From Bugula neritina (Eukaryota; Bryozoa; Gymnolaemata; Cheilostomatida; Bugulidae), in the NCBI GenBank assembly GCA_964035545.1, contig OZ037766.1, forward strand, positions 18,565,581 to 18,629,580: DNA of 64,000 bases. Reading direction: 5' to 3'. A model generated the notes under the pieces. That model had not been told where the DNA came from, ran no database searches, and worked only from the letters and a program-made list of their open reading frames with translations. Position 1 is the stretch's first letter. Each line of letters starts with the position of its first letter. A program made the translations under genes and the position numbers. Of the stretch, positions 1 through 12,500 are shown piece by piece.

Positions 1-880
1 GTGTTGCAATGTAATTCAATATGTTACAGTGTATTTCAGTATGTTGCAGTATGTTGCAGTGTATTTCAGTATGTTACAGTGTATTTCAGTAGGTTTCAGT
101 ATCTTGCAGTATATTTCAGTATGTTGCAGTATATTTCAGTGGGTTACAGTATATTCCAGTATGTTCCAGTATGTTGCAGTATATTTCAGGATGTTGCAGT
201 GTATTTCATTATGTTACAGTGTATATCAGTGGTTTGCAACATATTTCAGTAGGTTACCATATATTTCGGTATGTTGCAGCATATTTCAATGTGTTGCAGT
301 GTATTTCAATATGTTACAGTGTATTTCAGTATGTTGCAGTATGTTGCAGTGTATTTCTGTATGTTACGGCGTAGTTCAGTATGTTGCAGTATATTTCAGT
401 ATCTTACAGTATGTTTCAGTATGTTGCAGTATATTTCCGTGGGTTATAGTATATTCCAGTATGATACAGCATATTTCAGTATGTTACAGTGTATTTCAGT
501 ATGTTGCAGTATTTTGCAATGCATTTCAGTATGTTACAGTGTATTTCAGTATGTTGCAGTATATTTCAGTATTTTACAATAAATTTCAGTATATTACAGT
601 ACATTTCCGTAAATTACGCTATACTTCAGTGAGTTGTAGTATATTTCAGTATCATGCAGTATATCTCAGTATGTTACAGTATATTTCAGTATGTTACAGT
701 ATGTTTCAGTGTGTTACAGTATGTTGCAGTATATTTCAGTAGTTTGCAACATATTTCAGTAGGTTACCATATATTTCGGTATGTTGCAGCATATTTCAAT
801 GTGTTGCAGTGTATTTCAATATGTTACAGTGTATTTCAGTATGTTGCCGTATGTTGCAGTATGATGCAGCATGTTGCAGT
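1..880 (+). repeat. Diverged left segment with a distant second copy
   Basis: This stretch carries monomer variants that are rare elsewhere: GTAGTTCAGT near 371, ATTTTACAAT and ATATTACAGT near 571-600, and ATCATGCAGT near 651. From about 231 to 880 it aligns without register change to 52,937-53,586, an offset of 52,706 bp, and shares those rare variants in the same order. The match ends just after 880, where this copy continues with GTAATTCGGA and the other inserts different monomers. It looks older and less homogenised than the neighbouring repeat copies. It could be a remnant of an earlier array state copied to a second place. Confidence 0.8.
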
Positions 881-1180
881 GTATTTCTGTATGTTACAGT
901 GTAATTCGGAATGTTGCAGTATATTTCAGTATGTTACAGTATGTTTCAGTATGTTGCAGTATATTTCAGTGGGTTATAGTATATTTCAGTATGTTACAGC
1001 GTATTTCAGTATGTTGCAGTATATTTCAGTATGTTACAATAAATTTCAGTATGTTACAGTACATTGCCGTAAATTACACTATACTTCAGTGAGTTGTAGT
1101 ATATTTCAGTATCTTGCAGTATATCTCAGTATGTTACTGTATATTTCAGTATGTTACAGTATATTTCAGTGTGTTACAGT

Positions 1181-1250
1181 AAATTTCAGTATGTTACAGT
1201 GCATTTGCAGATATTACACTATACTTTAGTGAGTTTTAGTGTCTTTCAGT
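1181..1250 (+). repeat. Recurrent cassette type 1 (representative)
   Basis: Seven monomers in fixed order: AAATTTCAGT, ATGTTACAGT, GCATTTGCAG, ATATTACACT, ATACTTTAGT (usually ATACTTCAGT), GAGTTTTAGT, GTCTTTCAGT. The same order recurs several times in most 1.5 kb blocks, usually 140-200 bp from a type 2 cassette. The GAGTTTTAGT step brings TGA and TAG, so these cassettes are where plus-strand open frames end. No function can be read from the sequence. Confidence 0.88.
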
Positions 1251-3130
1251 ATGTTGCAGTATATTTCAGTATGTTGCAGTATGTTGCAATATGTATCAGT
1301 ATGTTACAGTGTATTTCAGTATGTTGCAGTATATTTCAGTATGTTACAATAAATTTCAGTATGTTACAGTATATTTCCGTAAATTACTCTATACTTCAGT
1401 GAGTTGTAGTATATTTCAGTATCTTGCAGTATATCTCAGTATGTTAGAGTATATTTCAGTATGTTACAGTATTATTCAGTTTGTTACAGTAAATTTCAGT
1501 ATGTTACAGTGCATTTGCAGATATTACACTATACTTCAGTGAGTTTTAGTGTCTTTCAGTATGTTGCAGTATATTTCGGTATCTTGCAACTTATTTCAAT
1601 GTGTTGCAATGTAATTCAATATGTTACAGTGTATTTCAGTATGTTACAGTATATTTCAGTATGTTACAGTATATTTCAGTTTGTTACAGTAAATTTCAGT
1701 ATGATACAGTGCATTTGCAGATATTACACTATACTTCAGTGAGTTTTAGTGTCTTTCATTATGTTGCAGTATATTTCAGTATGTTGCAGTATTTTGCAAT
1801 ACATTTTATTATGTTACAGTGTATTTCAGTATGTTGCAGTATATTTCAGTTTGATACAATAAATTTCAGTATGTTACAGTACATTTCCGTAAATTACACT
1901 ATACTTCAGTGAGTTGTAGTATATTTCAGTATCTTGCAGTATATCTCAGTATGTTACAGTATATTTCAGTATGTTGCAGTATATTTCAGCGTGTTTGAGT
2001 ATATTTCAGTATGACACAGTGCATTTCCAGATATTACGCTATACTTCAGTGAGTTTTAGTGTCTTTCAGTATGTTGCAGTATATTTCGGTATTTTGCAAC
2101 ATATTTCAATATGTTGCAATGTATTTCAGTATGTTGCAGTATGTTGCAATGTATTTCAGTATGTTACAGTGTATTTCAGTAGGTTTCAGTATCTTGCAGT
2201 ATATTTCAGCATGTTGCAGTATATTTCAGGATGTTGCAGTATATTTCAGTATGTTACTGTGTTTTGCAGTATTTTGCAGTATATTTCAGTGTGTTACAGT
2301 ATATTTCATTATGTTGCAGTATGTTGCAGTATATTTCAGTAGTTTGCAACATATTTCAGCAGGTTACCATATATTTCGGTATGTTGCAGCATATTTCAAG
2401 GTGTTGCAGTGTATTTCAATATGTTACAGTGTATTTCAGTATGTTGCAGTGTGTTCCATTATGCTGCAGTGTATTTCTGTATGTTACAGTGTATTTAAGT
2501 ATGTTGCAGTACATTTCAGTATGTTACAGTATATTTCAGTATGTTGCAGTATATTTCAGTGGGTTATAGCATATTTCAGTATGATACAGCGTATTTCAGT
2601 ATGTTACAGTGTACTTCAGTATGTTGCAGTATTTTGCAATATATTTCAGTATGTTACAGTGTATTTCAGTATGTTCCAGTATATTTCAGTATGTTACAAT
2701 AAATTTCAGTATGTTACAGTACATTTCCGTAAGTTACACTATACTTCAGGTAGTTGTAGTATATTTCAGTATCCTGCAGTATATCTCAGTATGTTACAGC
2801 ATATTTCATTGTGTTGCAGTGTATTTCAATATGTTACAGTGTATTTCAGTATGTTGCAGTATGTTGCAGTATGCTGCAGTATGTTGCAGTGTATTTCTGT
2901 ATTTTACAGTGTATTTCAGTATGTTGCAGTATATTTCAGCATGTTACAGTATATTTCAGTATGTTGCAGTATATTTCAGTGGGTTATAGTATATTTCAGT
3001 ATGATACAGCGTATTTCGGTATGTTACAGTGTATGTCAGTATGTTGCAGTATTTTCCAATGTATTTCAGTATGTTACAGTGTATTTCAGTATGTTGCAGT
3101 ATAATTCAGTATGTTACAATAAATTTCAGT

Positions 3131-3210
3131 ATGTTACAGTACATTTCCGTAAATTACACTATACTTCAGTGAGTTGTAGTATATTTCAGTATCTTGCAGT
3201 GTATCTCAGT
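3131..3210 (+). repeat. Recurrent cassette type 2 (representative)
   Basis: Eight monomers in fixed order: ATGTTACAGT, ACATTTCCGT, AAATTACACT, ATACTTCAGT, GAGTTGTAGT, ATATTTCAGT, ATCTTGCAGT, then RTATCTCAGT. It shares the core ATTACACT ATACTTCAGT GAGTT with type 1, so the two probably descend from one ancestral variant run. A variant reads ATACTTCAGG TAGTTGTAGT (2,741, 5,371, 8,061, 39,747 and others). Confidence 0.88.
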
Positions 3211-3780
3211 ATGTTACAGTATATTTCAGTATCTTACAGTACATTTCCGTAAATTACACTACACTTCAGTGAGTTGTAGTATATTTCAGTATCTTGCAGT
3301 ATATCTCAGTATGTTACTGTATATTTCAGTATGTTACAGTATGTTTCAGTGTGTTACAGTATGTTGCAGTATATTTCAGTAGTTTGCAACATATTTCAGT
3401 AGGTTACCATATATTTCGGTATGTTGCAGCATATTTCAATGTGTTGCAGTGTATTTCAATATGTTACAGTGTATTTCAGTATGTTGCAGTATGTTGCAGT
3501 ATGATGCAGCATGTTGCAGTGTATTTCTGTATGTTACAGTATGTTTCAGTATGTTGCAGTATATTTCAGTGGGTTATAGCATATTTCAGTATGATACAGC
3601 GTATTTCAGTATGTTACAGTGTATTTCAGTATGTTGCAGTATTTTGCAATATATTTCAGTATGTTACAGCGTATTTCAGTATGTTGCAGTATATTTCAGT
3701 ATGTTACAATAAATTTCAGTATGTTACAGTACATTGCCGTAAATTACACTATACTTCAGTGAGTTGTAGTATATTTCAGT

Positions 3781-6450
3781 ATGTTACAGTATATTTCAGT
3801 GTGTTACAGTAAATTTCAGTATGTTACAGTGCATTTGCAGATATTACACTATACTTTAGTGAGTTTTAGTGTCTTTCAGTATGTTGCAGTATATTTCAGT
3901 ATGTTGCAGTATGTTGCAATATGTATCAGTATGTTACAGTGTATTTCAGTATGTTGCAGTATATTTCAGTATGTTACAATAAATTTCAGTATGTTACAGT
4001 ATATTTCCGTAAATTACTCTATACTTCAGTGAGTTGTAGTATATTTCAGTATCTTGCAGTATATCTCAGTATGTTAGAGTATATTTCAGTATGTTACAGT
4101 ATTATTCAGTTTGTTACAGTAAATTTCAGTATGTTACAGTGCATTTGCAGATATTACACTATACTTCAGTGAGTTTTAGTGTCTTTCAGTATGTTGCAGT
4201 ATATTTCGGTATCTTGCAACTTATTTCAATGTGTTGCAATGTAATTCAATATGTTACAGTGTATTTCAGTATGTTACAGTATATTTCAGTATGTTACAGT
4301 ATATTTCAGTTTGTTACAGTAAATTTCAGTATGATACAGTGCATTTGCAGATATTACACTATACTTCAGTGAGTTTTAGTGTCTTTCATTATGTTGCAGT
4401 ATATTTCAGTATGTTGCAGTATTTTGCAATACATTTTATTATGTTACAGTGTATTTCAGTATGTTGCAGTATATTTCAGTTTGATACAATAAATTTCAGT
4501 ATGTTACAGTACATTTCCGTAAATTACACTATACTTCAGTGAGTTGTAGTATATTTCAGTATCTTGCAGTATATCTCAGTATGTTACAGTATATTTCAGT
4601 ATGTTGCAGTATATTTCAGCGTGTTTGAGTATATTTCAGTATGACACAGTGCATTTCCAGATATTACGCTATACTTCAGTGAGTTTTAGTGTCTTTCAGT
4701 ATGTTGCAGTATATTTCGGTATTTTGCAACATATTTCAATATGTTGCAATGTATTTCAGTATGTTGCAGTATGTTGCAATGTATTTCAGTATGTTACAGT
4801 GTATTTCAGTAGGTTTCAGTATCTTGCAGTATATTTCAGCATGTTGCAGTATATTTCAGGATGTTGCAGTATATTTCAGTATATTACTGTGTTTTGCAGT
4901 ATTTTGCAGTATATTTCAGTGTGTTACAGTATATTTCATTATGTTGCAGTATGTTGCAGTATATTTCAGTAGTTTGCAACATATTTCAGCAGGTTACCAT
5001 ATATTTCGGTATGTTGCAGCATATTTCAAGGTGTTGCAGTGTATTTCAATATGTTACAGTGTATTTCAGTATGTTGCAGTGTGTTCCATTATGCTGCAGT
5101 GTATTTCTGTATGTTACAGTGTATTTAAGTATGTTGCAGTACATTTCAGTATGTTACAGTATATTTCAGTATGTTGCAGTATATTTCAGTGGGTTATAGC
5201 ATATTTCAGTATGATACAGCGTATTTCAGTATGTTACAGTGTACTTCAGTATGTTGCAGTATTTTGCAATATATTTCAGTATGTTACAGTGTATTTCAGT
5301 ATGTTCCAGTATATTTCAGTATGTTACAATAAATTTCAGTATGTTACAGTACATTTCCGTAAGTTACACTATACTTCAGGTAGTTGTAGTATATTTCAGT
5401 ATCCTGCAGTATATCTCAGTATGTTACAGCATATTTCATTGTGTTGCAGTGTATTTCAATATGTTACAGTGTATTTCAGTATGTTGCAGTATGTTGCAGT
5501 ATGCTGCAGTATGTTGCAGTGTATTTCTGTATTTTACTGTGTATTTCAGTATGTTGCAGTATATTTCAGCATGTTACAGTATATTTCAGTATGTTGCAGT
5601 ATATTTCAGTGGGTTATAGTATATTTCAGTATGATACAGCGTATTTCGGTATGTTACAGTGTATGTCAGTATGTTGCAGTATTTTCCAATGTATTTCAGT
5701 ATGTTACAGTGTATTTCAGTATGTTGCAGTATAATTCAGTATGTTACAATAAATTTCAGTATGTTACAGTACATTTCCGTAAATTACACTATACTTCAGT
5801 GAGTTGTAGTATATTTCAGTATCTTGCAGTGTATCTCAGTATGTTACAGTATATTTCAGTATCTTACAGTACATTTCCGTAAATTACACTACACTTCAGT
5901 GAGTTGTAGTATATTTCAGTATCTTGCAGTATATCTCAGTATGTTACTGTATATTTCAGTATGTTACAGTATGTTTCAGTGTGTTACAGTATGTTGCAGT
6001 ATATTTCAGTAGTTTGCAACATATTTCAGTAGGTTACCATATATTTCGGTATGTTGCAGCATATTTCAATGTGTTGCAGTGTATTTCAATATGTTACAGT
6101 GTATTTCAGTATGTTGCAGTATGTTGCAGTATGATGCAGCATGTTGCAGTGTATTTCTGTATGTTACAGTATGTTTCAGTATGTTGCAGTATATTTCAGT
6201 AGGTTATAGCATATTTCAGTATGATACAGCGTATTTCAGTATGTTACAGTGTATTTCAGTATGTTGCAGTATTTTGCAATATATTTCAGTATGTTACAGC
6301 GTATTTCAGTATGTTGCAGTATATTTCAGTATGTTACAATAAATTTCAGTATGTTACAGTACATTGCCGTAAATTACACTATACTTCAGTGAGTTGTAGT
6401 ATATTTCAGTATCTTGCAGTATATCTCAGTATGTTACTGTATATTTCAGT
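3781..6450 (+). repeat. Higher-order repeat A, copy 2 (2,670 bp)
   Basis: Second copy of repeat A, with its block marker at 4,621. It ends with a 40-bp stretch (four monomers, around 6,411-6,450) that is also present just before copy 1 but absent just before copy 2, near 3,780. The 40-bp difference is an exact number of monomers, as expected from exchange in register. Near-identity to copy 1 indicates a recent tandem duplication or strong homogenisation. Confidence 0.88.
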
Positions 6451-8650
6451 ATGTTACAGTATATTTCAGTGTGTTACAGTAAATTTCAGTATGTTACAGT
6501 GCATTTGCAGATATTACACTATACTTTAGTGAGTTTTAGTGTCTTTCAGTATGTTGCAGTATATTTCAGTATGTTGCAGTATGTTGCAATATGTATCAGT
6601 ATGTTACAGTGTATTTCAGTATGTTGCAGTATATTTCAGTATGTTACAATAAATTTCAGTATGTTACAGTATATTTCCGTAAATTACTCTATACTTCAGT
6701 GAGTTGTAGTATATTTAAGTATCTTGCAGTATATCTCAGTATGTTAGAGTATATTTCAGTATGTTACAGTATTATTCAGTTTGTTACAGTAAATTTCAGT
6801 ATGTTACAGTGCATTTGCAGATATTACACTATACTTCAGTGAGTTTTAGTGTCTTTCAGTATGTTGCAGTATATTTCGGTATCTTGCAACTTATTTCAAT
6901 GTGTTGCAATGTAATTCAATATGTTACAGTGTATTTCAGTATATTACAGAATATTTCAGTATGTTACAGTATATTTCAGTTTGTTACAGTAAATTTCAGT
7001 ATGATACAGTGCATTTGCAGATATTACACTATACTTCAGTGAGTTTTAGTGTCTTTCATTATGTTGCAGTATATTTCAGTATGTTGCAGTATTTTGCAAT
7101 ACATTTTATTATGTTACAGTGTATTTCAGTATGTTGCAGTATATTTCAGTTTGATACAATAAATTTCAGTATGTTACAGTACATTTCCGTAAATTACACT
7201 ATACTTCAGTGAGTTGTAGTATATTTCAGTATCTTGCAGTATATCTCAGTATGTTACAGTATATTTCAGCATGTTGCAGTATATTTCAGCGTGTTTGAGT
7301 TTATTTCAGTATGACACAGTGCATTTCTAGATATTACGCTATACTTCAGTGAGTTTTAGTGTCTTTCAGTATGTTGCAGTATATTTCGGTATTTTGCAAC
7401 ATATTTCAATATGTTGCAATGTATTTCAATATGTTACAGTGTATTTCAGTATGTTGCAGTATGTTGCAATGTATTTCAGTATGTTACAGTGTATTTCAGT
7501 AGGTTTCAGTATCTTGCAGTATATTTCAGCATGTTGCAGTATATTTCAGGATGTTGCAGTATATTTCAGTATGTTACTGTGTTTTGCAGTATTTTGCAGT
7601 ATATTTCAGTGTGTTACAGTATATTTCATTATGTTGCAGTATGTTGCAGTATATTTCAGTAGTTTGCAACATATTTCAGCAGGTTACCATATATTTCGGT
7701 ATGTTGCAGCATATTTCAAGGTGTTGCAGTGTATTTCAATATGTTACAGTGTATTTCAGTATGTTGCAGTATGTTCCATTATGCTGCAGTGTATTTCTGT
7801 ATGTTACAGTGTATTTAAGTATGTTGCAGTACATTTCAGTATGTTACAGTATATTTCAGTATATTGCAGTATATTTCAGTGGGTTATAGCATATTTCAGT
7901 ATGATACAGCGTATTTCAGTATGTTACAGTGTACTTCAATATGTTGCAGTATTTTGCAATATATTTCAGTATGTTACAGTGTATTTCAGTATGTTCCAGT
8001 ATATTTCAGTATGTTACAATAAATTTCAGTATGTTACAGTACATTTCCGTAAGTTACACTATACTTCAGGTAGTTGTAGTATATTACAGTATCCTGCAGT
8101 ATATCTCAGTATGTTACAGCATATTTCATTGTGTTGCAGTGTATTTCAATATGTTACAGTGTATTTCAGTATGTTGCAGTATATTGCAGTATGCTGCAGT
8201 ATGTTGCAGTGTATTTCTGTATTTTACAGTGTATTTCAGTATGTTGCAGTATATTTCAGCATGTTACAGTATATTTCAGTATGTTGCAGTATATTTCAGT
8301 GGGTTATAGTATATTTCAGTATGCTACAGCGTATTTCGGTATGTTACAGTGTATGTCAGTATGTTGCAGTATTTTCCAATGTATTTCAGTATGTTACAGT
8401 GTATTTCAGTATGTTGCAGTATAATTCAGTATGTTACAATAAATTTCAGTATGTTACAGTACATTTCCGTAAATTACACTATACTTCAGTGAGTTGTAGT
8501 ATATTTCAGTATCTTGCAGTATATCTCAGTATGTTACAGTATATTTCAGTATCTTACAGTACATTTCCGTAAATTACACTACACTTCAGTGAGTTGTAGT
8601 ATATTTCAGTATCTTGCAGTATATCTCAGTATGTTACAGTATATTTCAGT
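6451..8650 (+). repeat. Higher-order repeat A, copy 3, truncated (about 2,200 bp)
   Basis: Third copy of repeat A. Its block marker at 7,291 is followed by TTATTTCAGT instead of ATATTTCAGT, and GCATTTCTAG replaces GCATTTCCAG, which creates a TAG. It has two extra monomers near 7,421-7,440 compared with copy 2, seen as a repeated ATGTTGCAAT GTATTTCAAT stretch. At its end it jumps from the equivalent of about 5,940 to about 6,450 in copy 2, so about 490 bp are missing. It carries more substitutions than copies 1 and 2 show between each other. Confidence 0.82.
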
Positions 8651-11600
8651 ACGTTACAGTATATTTCAGTGTGTTACAGTAAATTTCAGTATGTTACAGT
8701 GCATTTGCAGATATTACACTATACTTTAGTGAGTTTTAGTGTCTTTCAGTATCTTGCAGTATATTTCAGTATGTTGCAGTATTTTGCAATGTATTTCAAT
8801 ATGTTACAGTGTATTTCAGTATGTTGCAGTATGTTGCAATGTATTTCAGTATGTTACAGTGTAATTCAGTAGGTTTCAGTATCTTGCAGTATATTTCAGC
8901 ATGTTGCAGTATATTTCAGGGTGTTGCAGTATATTTCAGTATGTTACCGTGTTTTGCAGTATTTTGCAGTATATTTCAGTGTGTTAAAGTATATTTCATT
9001 ATGTTGCAGTATGTTGCAGTATATTTCAGTAGTTTGCAACATATTTCAGTAGGTTACCATATATTTCGGTATGTTGCAGCATATTTCAAGGTGTTGCAGT
9101 GTATTTCAATATGTTACAGTGTATTTCAGTATGTTGCAGTATGTTCCATTATGCTGCAGTGTATTTCTGTATGTTACAGTGTAATTCAGAATGTTGCAGT
9201 ATATTTCAGTATGTTACAGTATGTTTCAGTATGTTGCAGTATATTTCAGTGGGTTATAGTATATTTCAGTATGATACAGCGTATTTCAGTATGTTACAGT
9301 GTATTTCAGTATGTTGCAGTATTTTGCAATATATTTCAGTATGTTACAGCGTATTTCAGTATGTTGCAGTATATTTCAGTATGTTACAATAAATTTCAGT
9401 ATGTTACAGTATATTTCCGTAAATTACACTATACTTCAGTGAGTTGTAGTATATTTCAGTATCTTGCAGTATATCTCAGTATGTTACAGTATATTTCAGT
9501 ATGTTACAGTATATTTTAGTTTGTTACAGTAAATTTCAGTATGTTACAGTGCATTTGCAGATATTACACTATACTTCAGTGAGTTTTAGTGTCTTTCATT
9601 ATGTTGCAGTATATTTCAGTATGTTGCAGTATTTTGCAATACATTTTATTATGTTACAGTGTATTTCAGTACGTTGCAGTATATTTCAGTTTGATACAAT
9701 AACTTTCAGTATGTTACAGTACATTTCCGTAAATTACACTATACTTCAGTGAGTTGTAGTATATTTCAGTATCTTGCAGTATATCTCAGTATGTTACAGT
9801 ATATTTCAGTATGTTGCAGTATATTTCAGCGTGTTTGAGTATATTTCAGTATGACACAGTGCATTTCCAGATATTACGCTATACTTCAGTGAGTTTTAGT
9901 CTCTTTCAGTATGTTGCAGTATATTTCGGTATTTCGCAACATATTTCAATATGTTGCAATGTATTTCAATATGTTACAGTGTATTTCAGTATGTTGCAGT
10001 ATGTTGCAATGTATTTCAGTATGTTACAATGTAATTCAGTAGGTTTCAGTATCTTGCAGTATATTTCAGCATGTTGCAGTATATTTCAGGATGTTGCAGT
10101 ATATTTCAGTATGTTACAGTGTTTTGCAGTATTTTGCAGTATATTTCAGTGTGTTAAAGTATATTTCATTATGTTGCAGTATGTGGCAGTATATTTCAGT
10201 AGTTTGCAACATATTTCAGTAGGTTACCATATATTTCGGTATGTTGCAGCACATTTCAAGGTGTTGCAGTGTATTTCAATATGTTACAGTGTATTTCAGT
10301 ATGTTGCAGTATGTTCCATTATGCTGCAGTGTATTTCTGTATGTTACAGTGTAATTCAGAATGTTGCAGTATATTTCAGTATGTTACAGTATGTTTCAGT
10401 ATGTTGCAGTATATTTCAGTGGGTTATAGTATATTTCAGTATGATACAGCGTATTTCAGTATGTTACAGTGTATTTCAGTATGTTGCAGTATATCTCAGT
10501 ATGTTACTGTATATTTCAGTAAGTTACAGTATATTTCAGTGTGTTACAGTAAGTTTCAGTATGTTACAGTGCATTTGCAGATATTACACTATACTTTAGT
10601 GAGTTTTACTGTCTTTCAGTATGTTGCAGTATATTTCAGTATGTTGCAGTATTTTGCAATACATATCAGTATGTTACAGCGTATTTCAGTATGTTGCAGT
10701 ATATTTCAGTATGTTACAATAAATTTCAGTATGTTACAGTATATTTCCGTAAATTACTCTACACTTCAGTGAGTTGTAGTATATTTCAGTATCTTGCAGT
10801 ATATCTCAGTATGTTAGAGTATATTTCAGTATGTTACAGTATTATTCAGTTTGTTACAGTAAATTTCAGTATGTTACAGTGCATTTGCAGATATTACACT
10901 ATACTTCAGTGAGTTTTAGTGTCTTTCAGTATGTTGCAGTATATTTCGGTATCTTGCAACTTATTTCAATGTGTTGCAATGTAATTCAATATGTTACAGT
11001 GTATTTCAGTATGTTACAGTATATTTCAGTATGTTACAGTATATTTCAGTTTGTTACAGCAAGTTTCAGTATGATACAGTGCATTTGCAGATATTACACT
11101 ATACTTCAGTGAGTTTTAGTGTCTTTCATTATGTTGCAGTATATTTCAGTATGTTGCAGTATTTTGCAATACATTTTATTATGTTACAGTGTATTTCAGT
11201 ATGTTGCAGTATATTTCAGTTTGATACAATAAATTTCAGTATGTTACAGTACATTTCCGTAAATTACACTATACTTCAGTGAGTTGTAGTATATTTCAGT
11301 ATCTTGCAGTATATCTCAGTATGTTACAGTATATTTCAGTATGTTGCAGTATATTTCAGCGTGTTTGAGTATATTTCAGTATGACACAGTGCATTTCCAG
11401 ATATTATGCTATACTTCAGTGAGTTTTAGTGTCTTTCAGTATGTTGCAGTATATTTCGGTATTTTACAACATATTTCAATATGTTGCAATGTATTTCAAT
11501 ATGTTACAGTGTATTTCAGTATGTTGCAGTATGTTGCAATGTATTTCAGTATGTTACAGTGTATTTCAGTAGGTTTCAGTATATTTCAGCATGTTGCAGT

Positions 11601-12500
11601 ATATTTCAGGATGTTGCAGTATATTTCAGTATGTTATTGTGTTTTGCAGTATTTTGCAGTATATTTCAGTGTGTTACAGTATATTTCATTATGTTGCAGT
11701 ATGTTGCAGTATATTTCAGTAGTTTGCAACATATTTCAGTAGGTTACCATATATTTCGGCATGTTGCAGCATATTTCAAGGTGTTGCAGTGTATTTCAAT
11801 ATGTTACAGTGTATTTCAGTATGTTGCAGTATGTTCCATTATGCTGCAGTGTATTTCTGTATGTTACAGTGTAATTCAGAATGTTGCAGTATATTTCAGT
11901 ATGTTACAGTATGTTTCAGTATGTTGCAGTATATTTCAGTGGGTTATAGTATATTTCAGTATGATACAGCGTATTTCAGTATGTTACAGTGTATTTCAGT
12001 ATGTTGCAGTATTTTGCAATATATTTCAGTATGTTACAACGTATTTCAGTATGTTGCAGTATATTTCAGTATGTTACAATAAATTTCAGTATGTTACAGT
12101 ATATTTCCGTAAATTACACTATACTTCAGTGAGTTGTAGTATATTTCAGTATCTTGCAGTATATCTCAGTATGTTACAGTATATTTCAGTATGTTACAGT
12201 ATATTTTAGTTTGTTACAGTAAATTTCAGTATGTTACAGTGCATTTGCAGATATTACACTATACTTCAGTGAGTTTTAGTGTCTTTCATTATGTTGCAGT
12301 ATATTTCAGTATGTTGCAGTATTTTGCAATACATTTTATTATGTTACAGTGTATTTCAGTATGTTGCAGTATATTTCAGTTTGATACAATAAATTTCAGT
12401 ATGTTACAGTACATTTCCGTAAATTACACTATACTTCAGTGAGTTGTAGTATATTTCAGTATCTTGCAGTATATCTCAGTATGTTACAGTATATTTCAGT
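8651..12500 (+). repeat. Mosaic satellite region with a 2,690-bp offset repeat
   Basis: No gene is visible here; it is all decamer satellite. Block markers are at 9,831 and 11,361. The stretch around 9,000-9,900 recurs around 11,690-12,590 at an offset of 2,690 bp, sharing the variants GTAATTCAGA and ATATTTTAGT. The part from about 10,690 to 11,340 instead resembles repeat A (6,600-7,270), including the ATTATTCAGT monomer. It therefore looks like a junction zone between repeat A and the blocks that follow. The first instance of the CTCTTTCAGT variant (9,901) replaces the usual GTCTTTCAGT and later serves to tell two block types apart. Confidence 0.75.

Larger units (their letters stand above)
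1151..3780 (+). repeat. Higher-order repeat A, copy 1 (2,630 bp)
   Basis: First copy of a ~2.65 kb higher-order repeat. It aligns base for base with 3,781 onward at an offset of 2,630 bp over about 2.1 kb. In that stretch I noticed only two substitutions: G at 2,253 is A at 4,883, and A at 2,908 is T at 5,538. It contains the block marker GTGTTTGAGT at 1,991 and both recurring cassette types. The length is an odd number of monomers, so the strict alternation of the two monomer types must break inside it. Such breaks are visible where ATGTTGCAGT occurs twice in a row. Confidence 0.88.

Noticed and set aside
1741-1760. GAGTTTTAGT and similar T-rich monomers as transcription terminators or polyadenylation signals
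   Set aside because: There is no AATAAA in a fixed context and no stem-loop. AATAAATTT occurs as part of the common ATGTTACAAT AAATTTCAGT pair, repeated throughout, so it is not informative.
2461-2470. PstI-type CTGCAG in ATGCTGCAGT as a special site
   Set aside because: It is a single-base variant of the common monomer ATGTTGCAGT, repeated in many blocks. It is useful only as a restriction marker for checking repeat length.
2059-3252. A 397-codon open frame, repeated at 4,689-5,882 and, longer, at 7,349-8,572, as possible paralogous genes
   Set aside because: The frames are by-products of a stop-free 20-bp repeat. Overlapping plus frames encode the same peptide pattern and the frames end where cassettes supply stops. 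No gene-like signal surrounds them.
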